NCBI RefSeq assembly: GCF_022049065.2
Contig: NZ_CP095743.1
Location: 1,689,001 to 1,753,000, forward strand
Source of the DNA: Niallia sp. Man26
Lineage (GTDB): Bacteria; Bacillota; Bacilli; Bacillales; Cytobacillaceae
Direction of reading: 5' to 3'
Length of the DNA stretch: 64,000 bases
A program made the translations under genes and the position numbers. Below are positions 20,708 through 28,569 of the stretch, one piece after another. A model generated the notes under the pieces. That model worked only from the letters and a program-made list of their open reading frames with translations, did not search any database and was not told the origin of the DNA. Position 1 is the stretch's first letter. Each line of letters starts with the position of its first letter.

Positions 20708-20744
20708 TAGTTTTTTATAGAGGGTATCTGCTATGAACCTCTTG
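20708..20744 (-). promoter_or_regulatory. PreQ1-I riboswitch aptamer
   Basis: The minus strand reads AAGAGGTTCATAGC ... ACCCTCTATAAAAAACT, which matches the class I preQ1 aptamer: P1 stem AGAGG/CCUCU and the A-rich 3' tail that folds back as a pseudoknot. It precedes queF, a preQ1-biosynthesis gene, the usual partner. With the downstream terminator it should repress queF when preQ1 is plentiful. Confidence 0.9.
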
Positions 20745-20765
20745 GATTATCATGTACAGCCATAT

Positions 20766-20792
20766 ATTATAGCAAAATCACAATAACGTCAA
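20766..20792 (-). promoter_or_regulatory. Putative queF promoter
   Basis: On the minus strand TTGACG (20792-20787) and TATAAT (20771-20766) are separated by 15 nt, slightly short for sigma-A, and sit just upstream of the aptamer. Confidence 0.5.
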
Positions 20793-20931
20793 TATAACTG
20801 CCGAAACACTGCATGAAGCAAAATCAAACTCCATTTTATTAATTTTTTCAGTAAATTGTTCATATACATTAGTGACTAGATGGGTAGAGACGTACAAATT
20901 ACTGCCTTTTCTTAAAGGAGGTATAAAATAC

Positions 20932-23262
20932 TTGCATATAATTGGAAAGAGCATATTGCGTAAGGAATCGAAAAGCAAAGTCACCGGTTATGCCCACTAT
21001 ACTGCTGATACAACAACAGGAGAAGCGTTGTTCGTAAAGCTTGTCAAAAGTAAATATGCACATGCCAATATATTAAAAATAGATGAAACGAAAGCGCTGC
21101 AGCAAAAAGGAGTGCGTGCAATAGTCTTGGGAAAAGGCTTGCCTTATGTCGGAGAGGAAGTCCGAGACAGGCCGCCGCTTGCGTACAGCAAGGTTCGTTA
21201 CGCTGGTGAAGTGGTTGCCCTAATTGTTGCTGATTCGTATGACGCAGCAAATAATGCTGAGGTGCTGCTTGATATTAAGTATGAGCCGCTTACAGTCGTA
21301 AATTCGCCGCTCACAGCCATTCAAGCAGATGCTCCGCTCATTCATGAGGGCATAGATAAATACGATAAAGATCCAGGAATATATCCAATTACAGGGACAA
21401 ATATCATTAATAAAACGAAAATCCGCAAAGGCAATATGGAAAAAGGCTGGGCCGATTGTAGTGAAATAGTGGAAGCGTCTTTTTCTATCCCAATTTCAGA
21501 CCATAGTGCGATGGAAACAAGAAGCGCCACTTGTGAAATTATGCCTGACGGAGACGTGCGGATTATGACGAGTTCCCAGGCACCGTATATGGTCAAAAAA
21601 ATCCTCAGCAGAGACTTTCATATCCCAACAGGAAAAATTGTTGTGCAAACTCCATTTGTCGGGGGCGGCTATGGGGGCAAGGCCTCGGTGCAGCTTGAAA
21701 TATTTGCTTATCTTGCAAGCAAAGCAGTTGGTGGCAGGCTCGTTAAGTTAGTTAATACAAGAGAAGATGATTTTCTTGTATCTCCTGTTCATATCGGTTT
21801 AGAAGCAAAAGTAAAACTTGGCTGTTCTGCAGACGGGAAGCTGCAAGCGGCCGAGCTTGAATATATTTTTGATGGCGGAGCTTACGGAGATAAATCTCCT
21901 CATTTGACAACGGCAGGGGCAGTTGACTGCACTGGGCCGTATAAAATAGACAATATATTTTGTGACAGCTTATGTGTGTACACAAACCATCCATATGCAG
22001 CACCATTTCGCGGTTTTTCACATGGTGAGGTTCATTTTGCCTTCGAGCGGGGAATGGAATTACTGGCGAAAAAGCTGAAGATGGACCCACTGATGTTCAG
22101 GCAGATTAATGCGATTCGCCCAGGAGATCAAACGCCAACAAGAGTGGTGTTAAACAGAAGTACTGTCGGCAATGTGGAAGCATGTATTAGTCGCTTGAGA
22201 CCATTGATTGGCTGGGAAAAGGGGCAGGTTGAACGAATAGGGGAGCATGTGCTTAGAGTAAAAGGAATCAGCTGCAGCTGGAAAAACTCCACTATTGGTC
22301 CTGATGCAGCATCAGGTGTTGTGCTTACCTTTAACTCTGACGGCAGCATTAACCTTATGTCAGGTATAGTAGAGATTGGCACAGGCACGAAAACGGTGCT
22401 GGCACAAATACTGGCAGAAGTGATGAAGATGGATATAAATGATATATATGTGCGAATGACAATTGATACACAAACAGAACCTGAGCATTGGAAGACAGTG
22501 GCAAGCAGAGGAACATTGATGGCAGGCAGAGCAGTGCTAGCTGCTGCAAATGATGCTATTCAACAGTTGAAATCCATTGCTGCAACAGTAATGCGTGTGC
22601 CTGCAGATGATCTCGAGGTCGGTTATAAAAAGGTGTATCTGCGAGATAATCCTGATTCCTTCTTGGATTTCAAAGATATTGTGTACGGTTATGTTTATCC
22701 GAATGGCAATGCAATCGGCGGGCAAATTGTAGCAAGAGGAAAATATATTTTGAGAGGCTTAACAAATTTAGATCCAGAGACTGGGGCAGGAAACCCGGGC
22801 CCTGAATGGGCAGTTGCAGCTCATGGAGTCGAAGTGGATTTTAATACGAGAGAGTGTACATATCGAATTCGCAAGGCTGTAACTGTAATGGATATTGGTG
22901 AAGTTCTAAATTTCAAGGCCGCAGTCGGCCAAGTAAAGGGAGCCATGAGTATGGGGCTGTCATGGGCGGCCAGGGAGGCATTTTATTTTGACAAAAACGG
23001 CAGGATTCTTAATCCCCAATTGCGGACATATCGGCCCATCCGGTTTGGTGAACATCCAGAATATATCGCTGACTTTGTCAAAACTCCTCATTTAGAAGCA
23101 CCATTTGGAGCAAGGGGAGCAGGCGAGCATGGACTTATTGGCATTCCTGCAGCTTTAGCTAATGCGCTGTCATTGGCTGCAGGAGTAGAGCTAGTTAGAC
23201 TTCCGCTCATTCCTGAGGAAATTTGGAGAACAAAAAGGGAGACTGCCAAAAATGATCTTTGA
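20932..23262 (+). CDS. Molybdenum hydroxylase large subunit (xanthine dehydrogenase family)
   Basis: A 776-residue molybdopterin-binding subunit of an XDH-type hydroxylase. The AAAGGAGGT at 20913-20921 directs a TTG start at 20932; the longer frame from ATG at 20872 has no site and its extra 20 residues do not look like the family. Recognisable parts: RKESKSKVTGYAHYTAD at the N-terminus, TPFVGGGYGGKASVQLE at the Mo site region, HPYAAPFRGF, MEIGTG-like SGIVEIGTGTKT and the GARGAGEHG loop with the catalytic Glu. The FAD and Fe-S subunit genes overlap or follow directly, so this is a complete three-gene operon. Purine versus other heterocycle substrate cannot be settled; cofactor-insertion genes are absent from the window. 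Confidence 0.85.
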   Translation: MHIIGKSILRKESKSKVTGYAHYTADTTTGEALFVKLVKSKYAHANILKIDETKALQQKGVRAIVLGKGLPYVGEEVRDRPPLAYSKVRYAGEVVALIVADSYDAANNAEVLLDIKYEPLTVVNSPLTAIQADAPLIHEGIDKYDKDPGIYPITGTNIINKTKIRKGNMEKGWADCSEIVEASFSIPISDHSAMETRSATCEIMPDGDVRIMTSSQAPYMVKKILSRDFHIPTGKIVVQTPFVGGGYGGKASVQLEIFAYLASKAVGGRLVKLVNTREDDFLVSPVHIGLEAKVKLGCSADGKLQAAELEYIFDGGAYGDKSPHLTTAGAVDCTGPYKIDNIFCDSLCVYTNHPYAAPFRGFSHGEVHFAFERGMELLAKKLKMDPLMFRQINAIRPGDQTPTRVVLNRSTVGNVEACISRLRPLIGWEKGQVERIGEHVLRVKGISCSWKNSTIGPDAASGVVLTFNSDGSINLMSGIVEIGTGTKTVLAQILAEVMKMDINDIYVRMTIDTQTEPEHWKTVASRGTLMAGRAVLAAANDAIQQLKSIAATVMRVPADDLEVGYKKVYLRDNPDSFLDFKDIVYGYVYPNGNAIGGQIVARGKYILRGLTNLDPETGAGNPGPEWAVAAHGVEVDFNTRECTYRIRKAVTVMDIGEVLNFKAAVGQVKGAMSMGLSWAAREAFYFDKNGRILNPQLRTYRPIRFGEHPEYIADFVKTPHLEAPFGARGAGEHGLIGIPAALANALSLAAGVELVRLPLIPEEIWRTKRETAKNDL

Positions 23263-24076
23263 TTATTTCAGACCAGAGCGATTGCTGGAGGCGACGGAAT
23301 ATTTCACAGAAAGGCGGAAGGAAGGACGAATTCCGCTGTTTTTTGGGGGCGGCACAGAAATAATAACGATGCAGCGCCTGCATGAGATAACACTTGACAC
23401 AGCGATAGATATTAAAGCTATAGATGCTGTCAACATCCATGATATAGTGGAAGGCTATGTTGCGATTGGGGCGGCAGTGACACTGACAGAAATTCAGAAC
23501 AAAAACCTTTTCCCTCTGCTGACAGAGGTCAGCAAAGAGGTTGCAGACAGAACAGCACGCAATAAAATTACGCTCGGCGGCAATATTTGCGGCAATATCT
23601 TTTATCGGGAAGCTGTACTTCCCCTTCTTTTAGCAGACAGTCTGATTGTAACAGCAAAAGAGCGGGACATTAGGATGGAATATATTTCGGCAAAATTTAA
23701 GCAGAAAATGCTATTAGAGGAAGGGGAAGTCTTTGTCCAAGCCTTTGTGGAAGAAAAGTATCGAAAGCAGCCGTTTTATACTAGAAAGAAACGACAGCAA
23801 TGGGAAACTGGTTATCCGCTGATTACAGCTGCAGCATTAAAGGTCGACCAAAAAATACGGGTTGCTTTCAGTGGATTATGTGCATTTCCATTTCGTTCAA
23901 ATGAAATGGAGGCTGCACTAAATGAAGCAGAATTAAGTGCTGAGCAAAAAATAAATAAAGCAATTCAAACTGTGCCAGGCGAAATTCTCGATGATGTGGA
24001 AGGTTCTCGTGAATACCGGTTATTTGTGCTTAGAAATCTGCTCGAGGAAATCTTACAAAGCTTGGAGAGGATGTAG
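23252..24076 (+). CDS. Molybdenum hydroxylase FAD-binding subunit
   Basis: A 274-residue CoxM/XdhB-type protein. It opens FDYFRPERLLEATEYF, has the FAD loop FFGGGTEIITMQR near residue 30-40 and the second FAD motif KITLGGNICGNIFYREAVLPLLLA. The C-terminal domain is the CO-dehydrogenase flavoprotein type. It overlaps the large-subunit gene by 11 nt and is followed within 2 nt by the Fe-S subunit, consistent with coupled translation. It passes electrons from the Fe-S clusters to NAD or another acceptor. Confidence 0.85.
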   Translation: MIFDYFRPERLLEATEYFTERRKEGRIPLFFGGGTEIITMQRLHEITLDTAIDIKAIDAVNIHDIVEGYVAIGAAVTLTEIQNKNLFPLLTEVSKEVADRTARNKITLGGNICGNIFYREAVLPLLLADSLIVTAKERDIRMEYISAKFKQKMLLEEGEVFVQAFVEEKYRKQPFYTRKKRQQWETGYPLITAAALKVDQKIRVAFSGLCAFPFRSNEMEAALNEAELSAEQKINKAIQTVPGEILDDVEGSREYRLFVLRNLLEEILQSLERM

Positions 24077-24077
24077 C

Positions 24078-24554
24078 ATGCATATACCAGCAAAAAAAAC
24101 ATTAATAAAGCTGTTTGTTAATGGGGAGGAAAAACAGGTCGCTATTGTTCCAAATAAAACACTTTTGATGGTGATCAGAGAGGAGCTTCATTTAACAGGC
24201 AGCAAACCAGGCTGTTTAAATGGTGATTGTGGTGCATGTACGATGCTTGTCGACAATGAGCCTATGAAATCATGTCTTATGCTTGGAGTTGAAGCAATCG
24301 GCAAGGAAGTTGTAACAGTAGAGGGTCTGCATGAAGCTCCTATCCAAAAAACCTTTATGGAGCAATTCGCCTTTCAATGCGGTTATTGCACCACAGGGTT
24401 TATTATGAATGCCCATGCCCTGACACTTGTGCCTGATCCTTCAAAAGAGCAGATACGTGAATGGCTGTCATCCAATATTTGCCGTTGTACGAGCTACGAG
24501 GAAATAGAGCAGGCAGTTATTCAAGCGATGAACATAACAAGGGGAGGGCAGTAG
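24078..24554 (+). CDS. Molybdenum hydroxylase 2Fe-2S subunit
   Basis: A 158-residue small subunit with two [2Fe-2S] sites. The plant-ferredoxin-type N-terminal domain has CLNGDCGAC and a later Cys in KSCLM. The C-terminal helical domain has CGYCTTGF and NICRCTSYEEI. GGAGAGGATG overlaps the end of the FAD gene, placing the start at 24078. The upstream in-frame extension to 23991 lies inside the FAD gene and is rejected. The stop codon sits within the operon's terminator hairpin. Confidence 0.9.
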   Translation: MHIPAKKTLIKLFVNGEEKQVAIVPNKTLLMVIREELHLTGSKPGCLNGDCGACTMLVDNEPMKSCLMLGVEAIGKEVVTVEGLHEAPIQKTFMEQFAFQCGYCTTGFIMNAHALTLVPDPSKEQIREWLSSNICRCTSYEEIEQAVIQAMNITRGGQ

Positions 24555-24570
24555 CCCTCCCTTGCTTTTA
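24538..24570 (+). terminator. Terminator of the molybdenum hydroxylase operon
   Basis: AAGGGGAGGGC and GCCCTCCCTT pair around AGTA and run into GCTTTTA; it overlaps the stop codon of the Fe-S gene and of the convergent signal peptidase gene. Confidence 0.75.
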
Positions 24571-25110
24571 TGGAAGTCCGATCTCATTTAGCGGATATAT
24601 GCGCAAAACAACCTTGCCAATAACAGATTTGTCACTTATAAAGCCGAAATCTCTGCTGTCTTTACTTTTAAGCCGGTTATCTCCGAGCACAAACAGACTG
24701 TTGTTCGGAACAGTTTTCTCACCAGTTTCCTCTTCAAGTGTAGGGTCGCCAGTCAGCTTTGCTGTGGTTGCTCCTAGCTTATTTTCCTTTAAATAGAATT
24801 TTGTGTATGCCTTGCCGTTAATGTATAAAACGTCGTCTTTCATTGACACCGTGTCTCCTGGAAGGCCGATAACCCTTTTGATGTAATTTGCATCCTGGTC
24901 AGGTGCATGAAATACTATCATATCAAAATGCTCAATATCACTGATTTTGCTCAGGATAACTTTATTGCCGTCCTCGAAAGTCGGAGACATGCTTTCACCA
25001 TGAACTACACTTGGACTAAACAGAAAGTTCCTGCAAATTACTACAATAATAATGGCAAAAACAAAGCACTTTAGCAAAGAATAGAGTTCTTGCTGCCATC
25101 GTTTTTTCAT
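24568..25110 (-). CDS. Type I signal peptidase
   Basis: A 180-residue membrane-bound leader peptidase (B. subtilis SipS/SipT class). One N-terminal transmembrane helix (about 12-27) precedes the catalytic Ser40 in GESMSPTF. The general base is Lys77 in YIKRVIGLPGD, and the box VLGDNRLKSKDSRDFG completes the active site. Active domain outside, it removes signal peptides from secreted preproteins. It converges on the hydroxylase operon. Confidence 0.92.
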   Translation of the reverse strand: MKKRWQQELYSLLKCFVFAIIIVVICRNFLFSPSVVHGESMSPTFEDGNKVILSKISDIEHFDMIVFHAPDQDANYIKRVIGLPGDTVSMKDDVLYINGKAYTKFYLKENKLGATTAKLTGDPTLEEETGEKTVPNNSLFVLGDNRLKSKDSRDFGFISDKSVIGKVVLRIYPLNEIGLP

Positions 25111-25217
25111 CTGTATTCTCCTAATATTTGTTATATATATATTCTAACTAGAAAAGAATTGGAAATCAATGATATGATAAAGAGTAATGATAACAATAAA
25201 GATTGGACGAGCGTGTT

Positions 25218-25838
25218 ATGACAGAAGAATGGTTGAAAGTATTTGACGAGAACTATGCAGCAAAGGGGGTAGCAACAAGAACAGATATTCATACGCAAGG
25301 ACTTTGGCATGAAACGGTTCATTTCTGGCTGATGACGAAAATCAACAGCAAACATTATGTATTTCTGCAAAAGAGAAGCAAAAGCAAAAAGGATTATCCT
25401 AATCTTTATGATATTACAGCTGCTGGACATTTATTAGCAACAGAAAGCCCGGCAAATGGAGTGCGCGAGCTTCAAGAGGAATTAGGCTTTTTCAGTGTAA
25501 ATAAGGATCAGTTACATAAGCTCGGAATTGTCAAGAATATCATTCATACAGACCGATTAACAGATAATGAATTTAGTCATATTTATGTATATTTCGTGAA
25601 TGATAATATTTCTTTCCATTTACAAGAAGAGGAAGTTTCAGAAATGGTAATAACCGAGTTTGAATGCTTTTATAATTTTTGTACAGGTACAAGAGCAGAA
25701 ATGGAAATTTACCCTTGGCAAGCTGGAGCAACTAAAAGCAAGGAGAGTTTAAAAATAGGGAAAGACAAGTTTGTTCCCCACCAAGATTCTTATTTTAAGG
25801 AAATTGCAGCATTGCTTAAGGGGTATTTACACAAATAA
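25218..25838 (+). CDS. Nudix hydrolase
   Basis: A 206-residue Nudix protein. The Nudix box is GHLLATESPANGVRELQEEL, with a one-residue shorter spacing between the first Glu and RE than the textbook motif, as seen in a Bacillus subfamily related to isopentenyl-diphosphate isomerase-like Nudix proteins. The preceding THGLW-like HTQGLWHETVHFWL is typical of that subfamily. A TTG at 25203 opens the frame, but the ATG at 25218 is more credible. The substrate is unknown. It is divergent from the signal peptidase gene. Confidence 0.82.
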   Translation: MTEEWLKVFDENYAAKGVATRTDIHTQGLWHETVHFWLMTKINSKHYVFLQKRSKSKKDYPNLYDITAAGHLLATESPANGVRELQEELGFFSVNKDQLHKLGIVKNIIHTDRLTDNEFSHIYVYFVNDNISFHLQEEEVSEMVITEFECFYNFCTGTRAEMEIYPWQAGATKSKESLKIGKDKFVPHQDSYFKEIAALLKGYLHK

Positions 25839-25863
25839 AAGGTCAGCTTACAAGCTGACCTAA
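25838..25863 (-). terminator. Terminator of the histidine phosphatase gene
   Basis: AGGTCAGCTT and AAGCTGACCT form a tight hairpin with a 2-nt spacer (loop of a few bases); on the minus strand TTTTATTTG follows. Confidence 0.75.
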
Positions 25864-25875
25864 AGGGAAGAATTG

Positions 25876-26508
25876 TTAAGATTGCAGCATTTCTCTACCT
25901 TTATCACGGAAGGAAGGATCTGCAGTATGTTCCACTGTAAACTTCCCATTTTCATAGGAAACTACAGACACACAGCAATTATCATGATGTGGGAAGGTTT
26001 CTAATTTTGCAACAGACATGATAAAGTAACCAATTGTCACACCATGAGAAAATAGCAGGATGTTACCGCCTGTGTCCTTATGTTTTGCAATGATTTCTTC
26101 TACCGCGGCTTTTGTTCTTGTTAATAAATCGGTAAATGATTCTCCTTTTGGTACTCTGAAGTCAATGTCAGACATAGAGAATATTCTCTCTAATATATTG
26201 CCGTGCTCTGAAATGATCTCTTCCTCTAACAATGATTCGAGAACACCGAAATTCATTTCCTTCAGACGTGCATCTGTTGATACAGAAAGCTCTCTTTCAC
26301 CTAATGCAAATTTAGCTGTGTCAAGCACTCGCTGGCTTTCACTTGCATAGACCGCTTTAAAATCAATGGAAGCAAGACCGGCACCTACTGCTTTCGCCTG
26401 CTGTATACCTTTGTCGGTTAAAGGGGAATCACAAAACCCTTGCATTCTTTTTTCGATATTGTATTGTGTTTCTCCGTGACGTACGAAGTACAGAGTTAAT
26501 TTAGTCAT
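25876..26508 (-). CDS. Histidine phosphatase family protein
   Basis: A 210-residue phosphoglycerate-mutase-like phosphatase. The catalytic motif VRHGETQYN is at about 9-17, RVLDTA supplies the second Arg, Glu lies in MNFGVLESL and the second His in LLFSHGVTIG. Cofactor-independent use as a phosphatase (PhoE/GpmB-type) is more likely than glycolytic mutase. The substrate cannot be read from sequence. Confidence 0.9.
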   Translation of the reverse strand: MTKLTLYFVRHGETQYNIEKRMQGFCDSPLTDKGIQQAKAVGAGLASIDFKAVYASESQRVLDTAKFALGERELSVSTDARLKEMNFGVLESLLEEEIISEHGNILERIFSMSDIDFRVPKGESFTDLLTRTKAAVEEIIAKHKDTGGNILLFSHGVTIGYFIMSVAKLETFPHHDNCCVSVVSYENGKFTVEHTADPSFRDKGREMLQS

Positions 26509-26609
26509 TTAGTATGTATTCTCCTATCATTATATTTCAAACATAATCTTACTGTTCATATATTCTTTATATCAGAGCAGAATACCTTCCATTACCGAAA
26601 TATTTGCAG

Positions 26610-26652
26610 CAAAAAAACAAGAGTTCTATAAAAAATGGAGATAGAACTCTTG
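26610..26652 (-). terminator. Terminator of the 52-residue minus-strand gene
   Basis: CAAGAGTTCTAT and ATAGAACTCTTG are perfect 12-bp complements across 11 nt; on the minus strand T7 follows. Confidence 0.88.
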
Positions 26653-26665
26653 TTTTTAACAGGTC

Positions 26666-26824
26666 TTATTTGTCTTTTTTATGAAGCATATCCTCTTCTT
26701 TTGTTTCCAGCATACCCCATAAGCCATTTATTTCTTGCTCATCCATATCAACGCCTAATTCTGCTTGCTGTCTCGCCAGTTTTTGTTTTAATTCTTCATT
26801 TTGACTGTTATTGTTGTTTTCCAA
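26666..26824 (-). CDS. Small hydrophilic protein with TTG start
   Basis: A 52-residue charged, helical product (first residue read as Met from TTG, then ENNNNSQNEELKQKLARQQ). GAGGTG lies 7 nt before the TTG, and a strong terminator follows the stop. The plus-strand frame covering this region is a hydrophobic shadow. The central AELGVDMDEQEINGLWGML looks like a short helical motif; no family was recognised. Confidence 0.65.
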   Translation of the reverse strand: MENNNNSQNEELKQKLARQQAELGVDMDEQEINGLWGMLETKEEDMLHKKDK

Positions 26825-26877
26825 AACAAATCACCTCGATTGTAGGATGCCAGCTTTTTATCATTTATATGCACTCG

Positions 26878-27465
26878 CTATGTGCTGTCTTTTAAGCTCT
26901 GGATTAGCTCCTTTTTTATCCCTAAAAATAATAGTCGTAAAAATATGCCGAGGAAGATAAAGCCGAAAAAAGAATAGCTATGTTTCCAGACAGGTCCAAG
27001 CATAAACATTTTCCAAGCAACAAATAACGGTTCAAATATGTATGAAAACAAGACAGCCCAAATGATGGTACCCGCAATAAACGTTTTCCATTTATTTGTA
27101 TACTGATATACAAGCATAGCAGTAATCGGAATCATCACAAGATCCGCTGGTATTAATGGCGGTATCCATGGGAGTAGCTTGTCCGGATAGCTCCAAAGCA
27201 TCATTTCAGTCCCAATAATATCTAAGACAATAGAAAAGCACCCGCATAAAAGCCCATATGTGAAAATCTCGTAAAAACGGTTTTTATTCACTAATTTCCA
27301 CCAAATAAAATAGGGAAGTATGGTGGCACAAACAAGTATCCACCACTGAATAGAAAATAGATCATGGTGAAGCCAATGGTTTAATGTCATATCGGCGAGA
27401 TTTTTTTTCGCCTCATTAATCTCTGTATGTGTCGGCATGTCATGAATAAGGAATATCATGTTCAC
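26878..27465 (-). CDS. CBO0543-family membrane protein
   Basis: A 195-residue integral membrane protein with five or six membrane segments. The stretch PYFIWWKLVNKNRFYEI followed by GTEMMLWSYPDKLLPW and PADLVMIPITAMLVYQY is characteristic of CBO0543-family proteins, common in endospore formers and of unknown function. The start ATG has GGTGAGTGAAC upstream. It is the upstream neighbour of the 52-residue gene on the same strand. Confidence 0.72.
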   Translation of the reverse strand: MNMIFLIHDMPTHTEINEAKKNLADMTLNHWLHHDLFSIQWWILVCATILPYFIWWKLVNKNRFYEIFTYGLLCGCFSIVLDIIGTEMMLWSYPDKLLPWIPPLIPADLVMIPITAMLVYQYTNKWKTFIAGTIIWAVLFSYIFEPLFVAWKMFMLGPVWKHSYSFFGFIFLGIFLRLLFLGIKKELIQSLKDST

Positions 27466-27665
27466 TCACCACTCATATAGTTTAGTAAGCCAGCTTATCA
27501 GTTACCAGGAAAATTAAATTAGGCGTGTTAAGCCAATTTACAGCGTGAATATTTTTTTATTATTGCTCTTACCTCTGTAAATTATGATTCCAATTGGGAA
27601 AAACCTTTTTACTGCATATTAGAATATGTCATTGGAAAAGATATGCAAAAAAGGGAGTGAACGAA

Positions 27666-27791
27666 ATGAAACTTGGAAAACAGATGAAGACCTATCTGCA
27701 AGGTGCATTTTTTCTAATGTTTATGGGCTCCATTGTTATTCTTAGCTACGTAATCGGTTTTAAAGATTTTAAGGAAGTGCTTGGTTTATAG
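27666..27791 (+). CDS. Single-pass membrane mini-protein
   Basis: A 41-residue product, MKLGKQMKTYLQG followed by one hydrophobic helix and FKDFKEVLGL. AAAAAAGGGAGTG is well spaced from the ATG at 27666; the longer frame from 27594 is unsupported. No family was recognised. Confidence 0.6.
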   Translation: MKLGKQMKTYLQGAFFLMFMGSIVILSYVIGFKDFKEVLGL

Positions 27792-27866
27792 ACTAAGCAC
27801 TGATATCTCTAGTCTGTAATGAGATAAGTCACCTGCTAATAGGATGGAATATAGGAGGTGAGAGTC

Positions 27867-27966
27867 ATGGGTGTCATTAAAGCGACATCTGCAGATATTG
27901 ATTTGCTTGCAAGACTTCTCAGGGCAAAAAGCAGAATGCGAAAATATCTACAATACTTTTGTTTGA
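27867..27966 (+). pseudogene. cwlJ: cwlJ remnant: internal deletion joining the two ends
   Basis: A good AGGAGGTGAG and ATG begin MGVIKATSADIDLLARLLR, which matches the N-terminus of the spore cortex-lytic enzyme CwlJ. Shortly after, in the +1 frame, KAECENIYNTFV and a stop match the C-terminus of CwlJ (ECENxYNTF). The ~110 residues between, including the catalytic SleB-type domain, are gone and the junction is out of frame. Translation in the first frame gives only 34 residues ending at 27971. The terminator survives at 27974. CwlJ acts in calcium-dipicolinate-triggered germination, so another copy or SleB must serve that step. Confidence 0.75.
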
Positions 27967-27973
27967 AATAGAA

Positions 27974-28013
27974 AGAGCGGAGCCAATTGCCGGCTGCGCT
28001 TTTTTTATATAGA
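27974..28013 (+). terminator. Terminator after the cwlJ remnant
   Basis: AGCGGAGCC and GGCTGCGCT pair with small mismatches around AATTGCC-type loop and run into T7. Confidence 0.8.
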
Positions 28014-28092
28014 AGTTTGACGTTTGAAAAAAAGGGGCACAGAATGGTATATTTGAATTTATTGATAAATGAAAAAACTTTGGGGGATTTAT

Positions 28093-28569
28093 ATGTCATT
28101 AGAGAATGTTGTAACACACTTTGCAAAGTGGGAGAAAGAAAAGGAAATCATGGAATTTCAAACATCAAGCGCAACCGTGCAAGAGGCAGCAGATACTTTA
28201 AATGTAGAGCCTGCCAGAATTGCTAAAACACTTTCCTTTCGAAAAGGAGAAGAGGGTGTGCTTATTGTAGCTGCAGGTGACGCTAAAATTGATAATAAAA
28301 AATTCAAGGCTGCTTTTTTAGAAAAACCTCGCATGCTCACAGCTGATGAAGTGTTCCAAAAAACAGGCCATATGATTGGCGGTGTCTGTCCGTTTGGACT
28401 GACAACAAACATGGACGTTTACTTAGATGAATCATTACAGCGTTTCTCTTCCGTATTCCCTGCGTGTGGCAGCAGCAATTCGGCAATTGAACTGACATGT
28501 GATGAGTTGTTCCTGTATGGAAACGGGAAAGGCTGGGTAGATGTCTGCAAAGGTTGGAGAGAAGAATGA
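28093..28569 (+). CDS. YbaK/EbsC-family aminoacyl-tRNA deacylase
   Basis: A 158-residue editing-domain protein. AKTLSFR with the key Lys, KIDNKKFKAAF and TGHMIGGVCPFGL match the YbaK/ProX fold, which hydrolyses mischarged tRNAs such as Cys- or Ala-tRNA(Pro). GGGGGA precedes the ATG at 28093; the ATG at 28069 lacks a site. Its stop overlaps the next gene's ATG (ATGA), so the two are translationally coupled. Confidence 0.85.
   Translation: MSLENVVTHFAKWEKEKEIMEFQTSSATVQEAADTLNVEPARIAKTLSFRKGEEGVLIVAAGDAKIDNKKFKAAFLEKPRMLTADEVFQKTGHMIGGVCPFGLTTNMDVYLDESLQRFSSVFPACGSSNSAIELTCDELFLYGNGKGWVDVCKGWREE

Noticed and set aside
26635..26895. 86-aa hydrophobic plus-strand frame
   Set aside because: It is the shadow of the 52-aa minus gene with a proper ribosome site and terminator.
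27867..27971. 34-aa frame as a functional small gene
   Set aside because: It matches a CwlJ N-terminus then reads the C-terminus out of frame, so it is a deletion scar.
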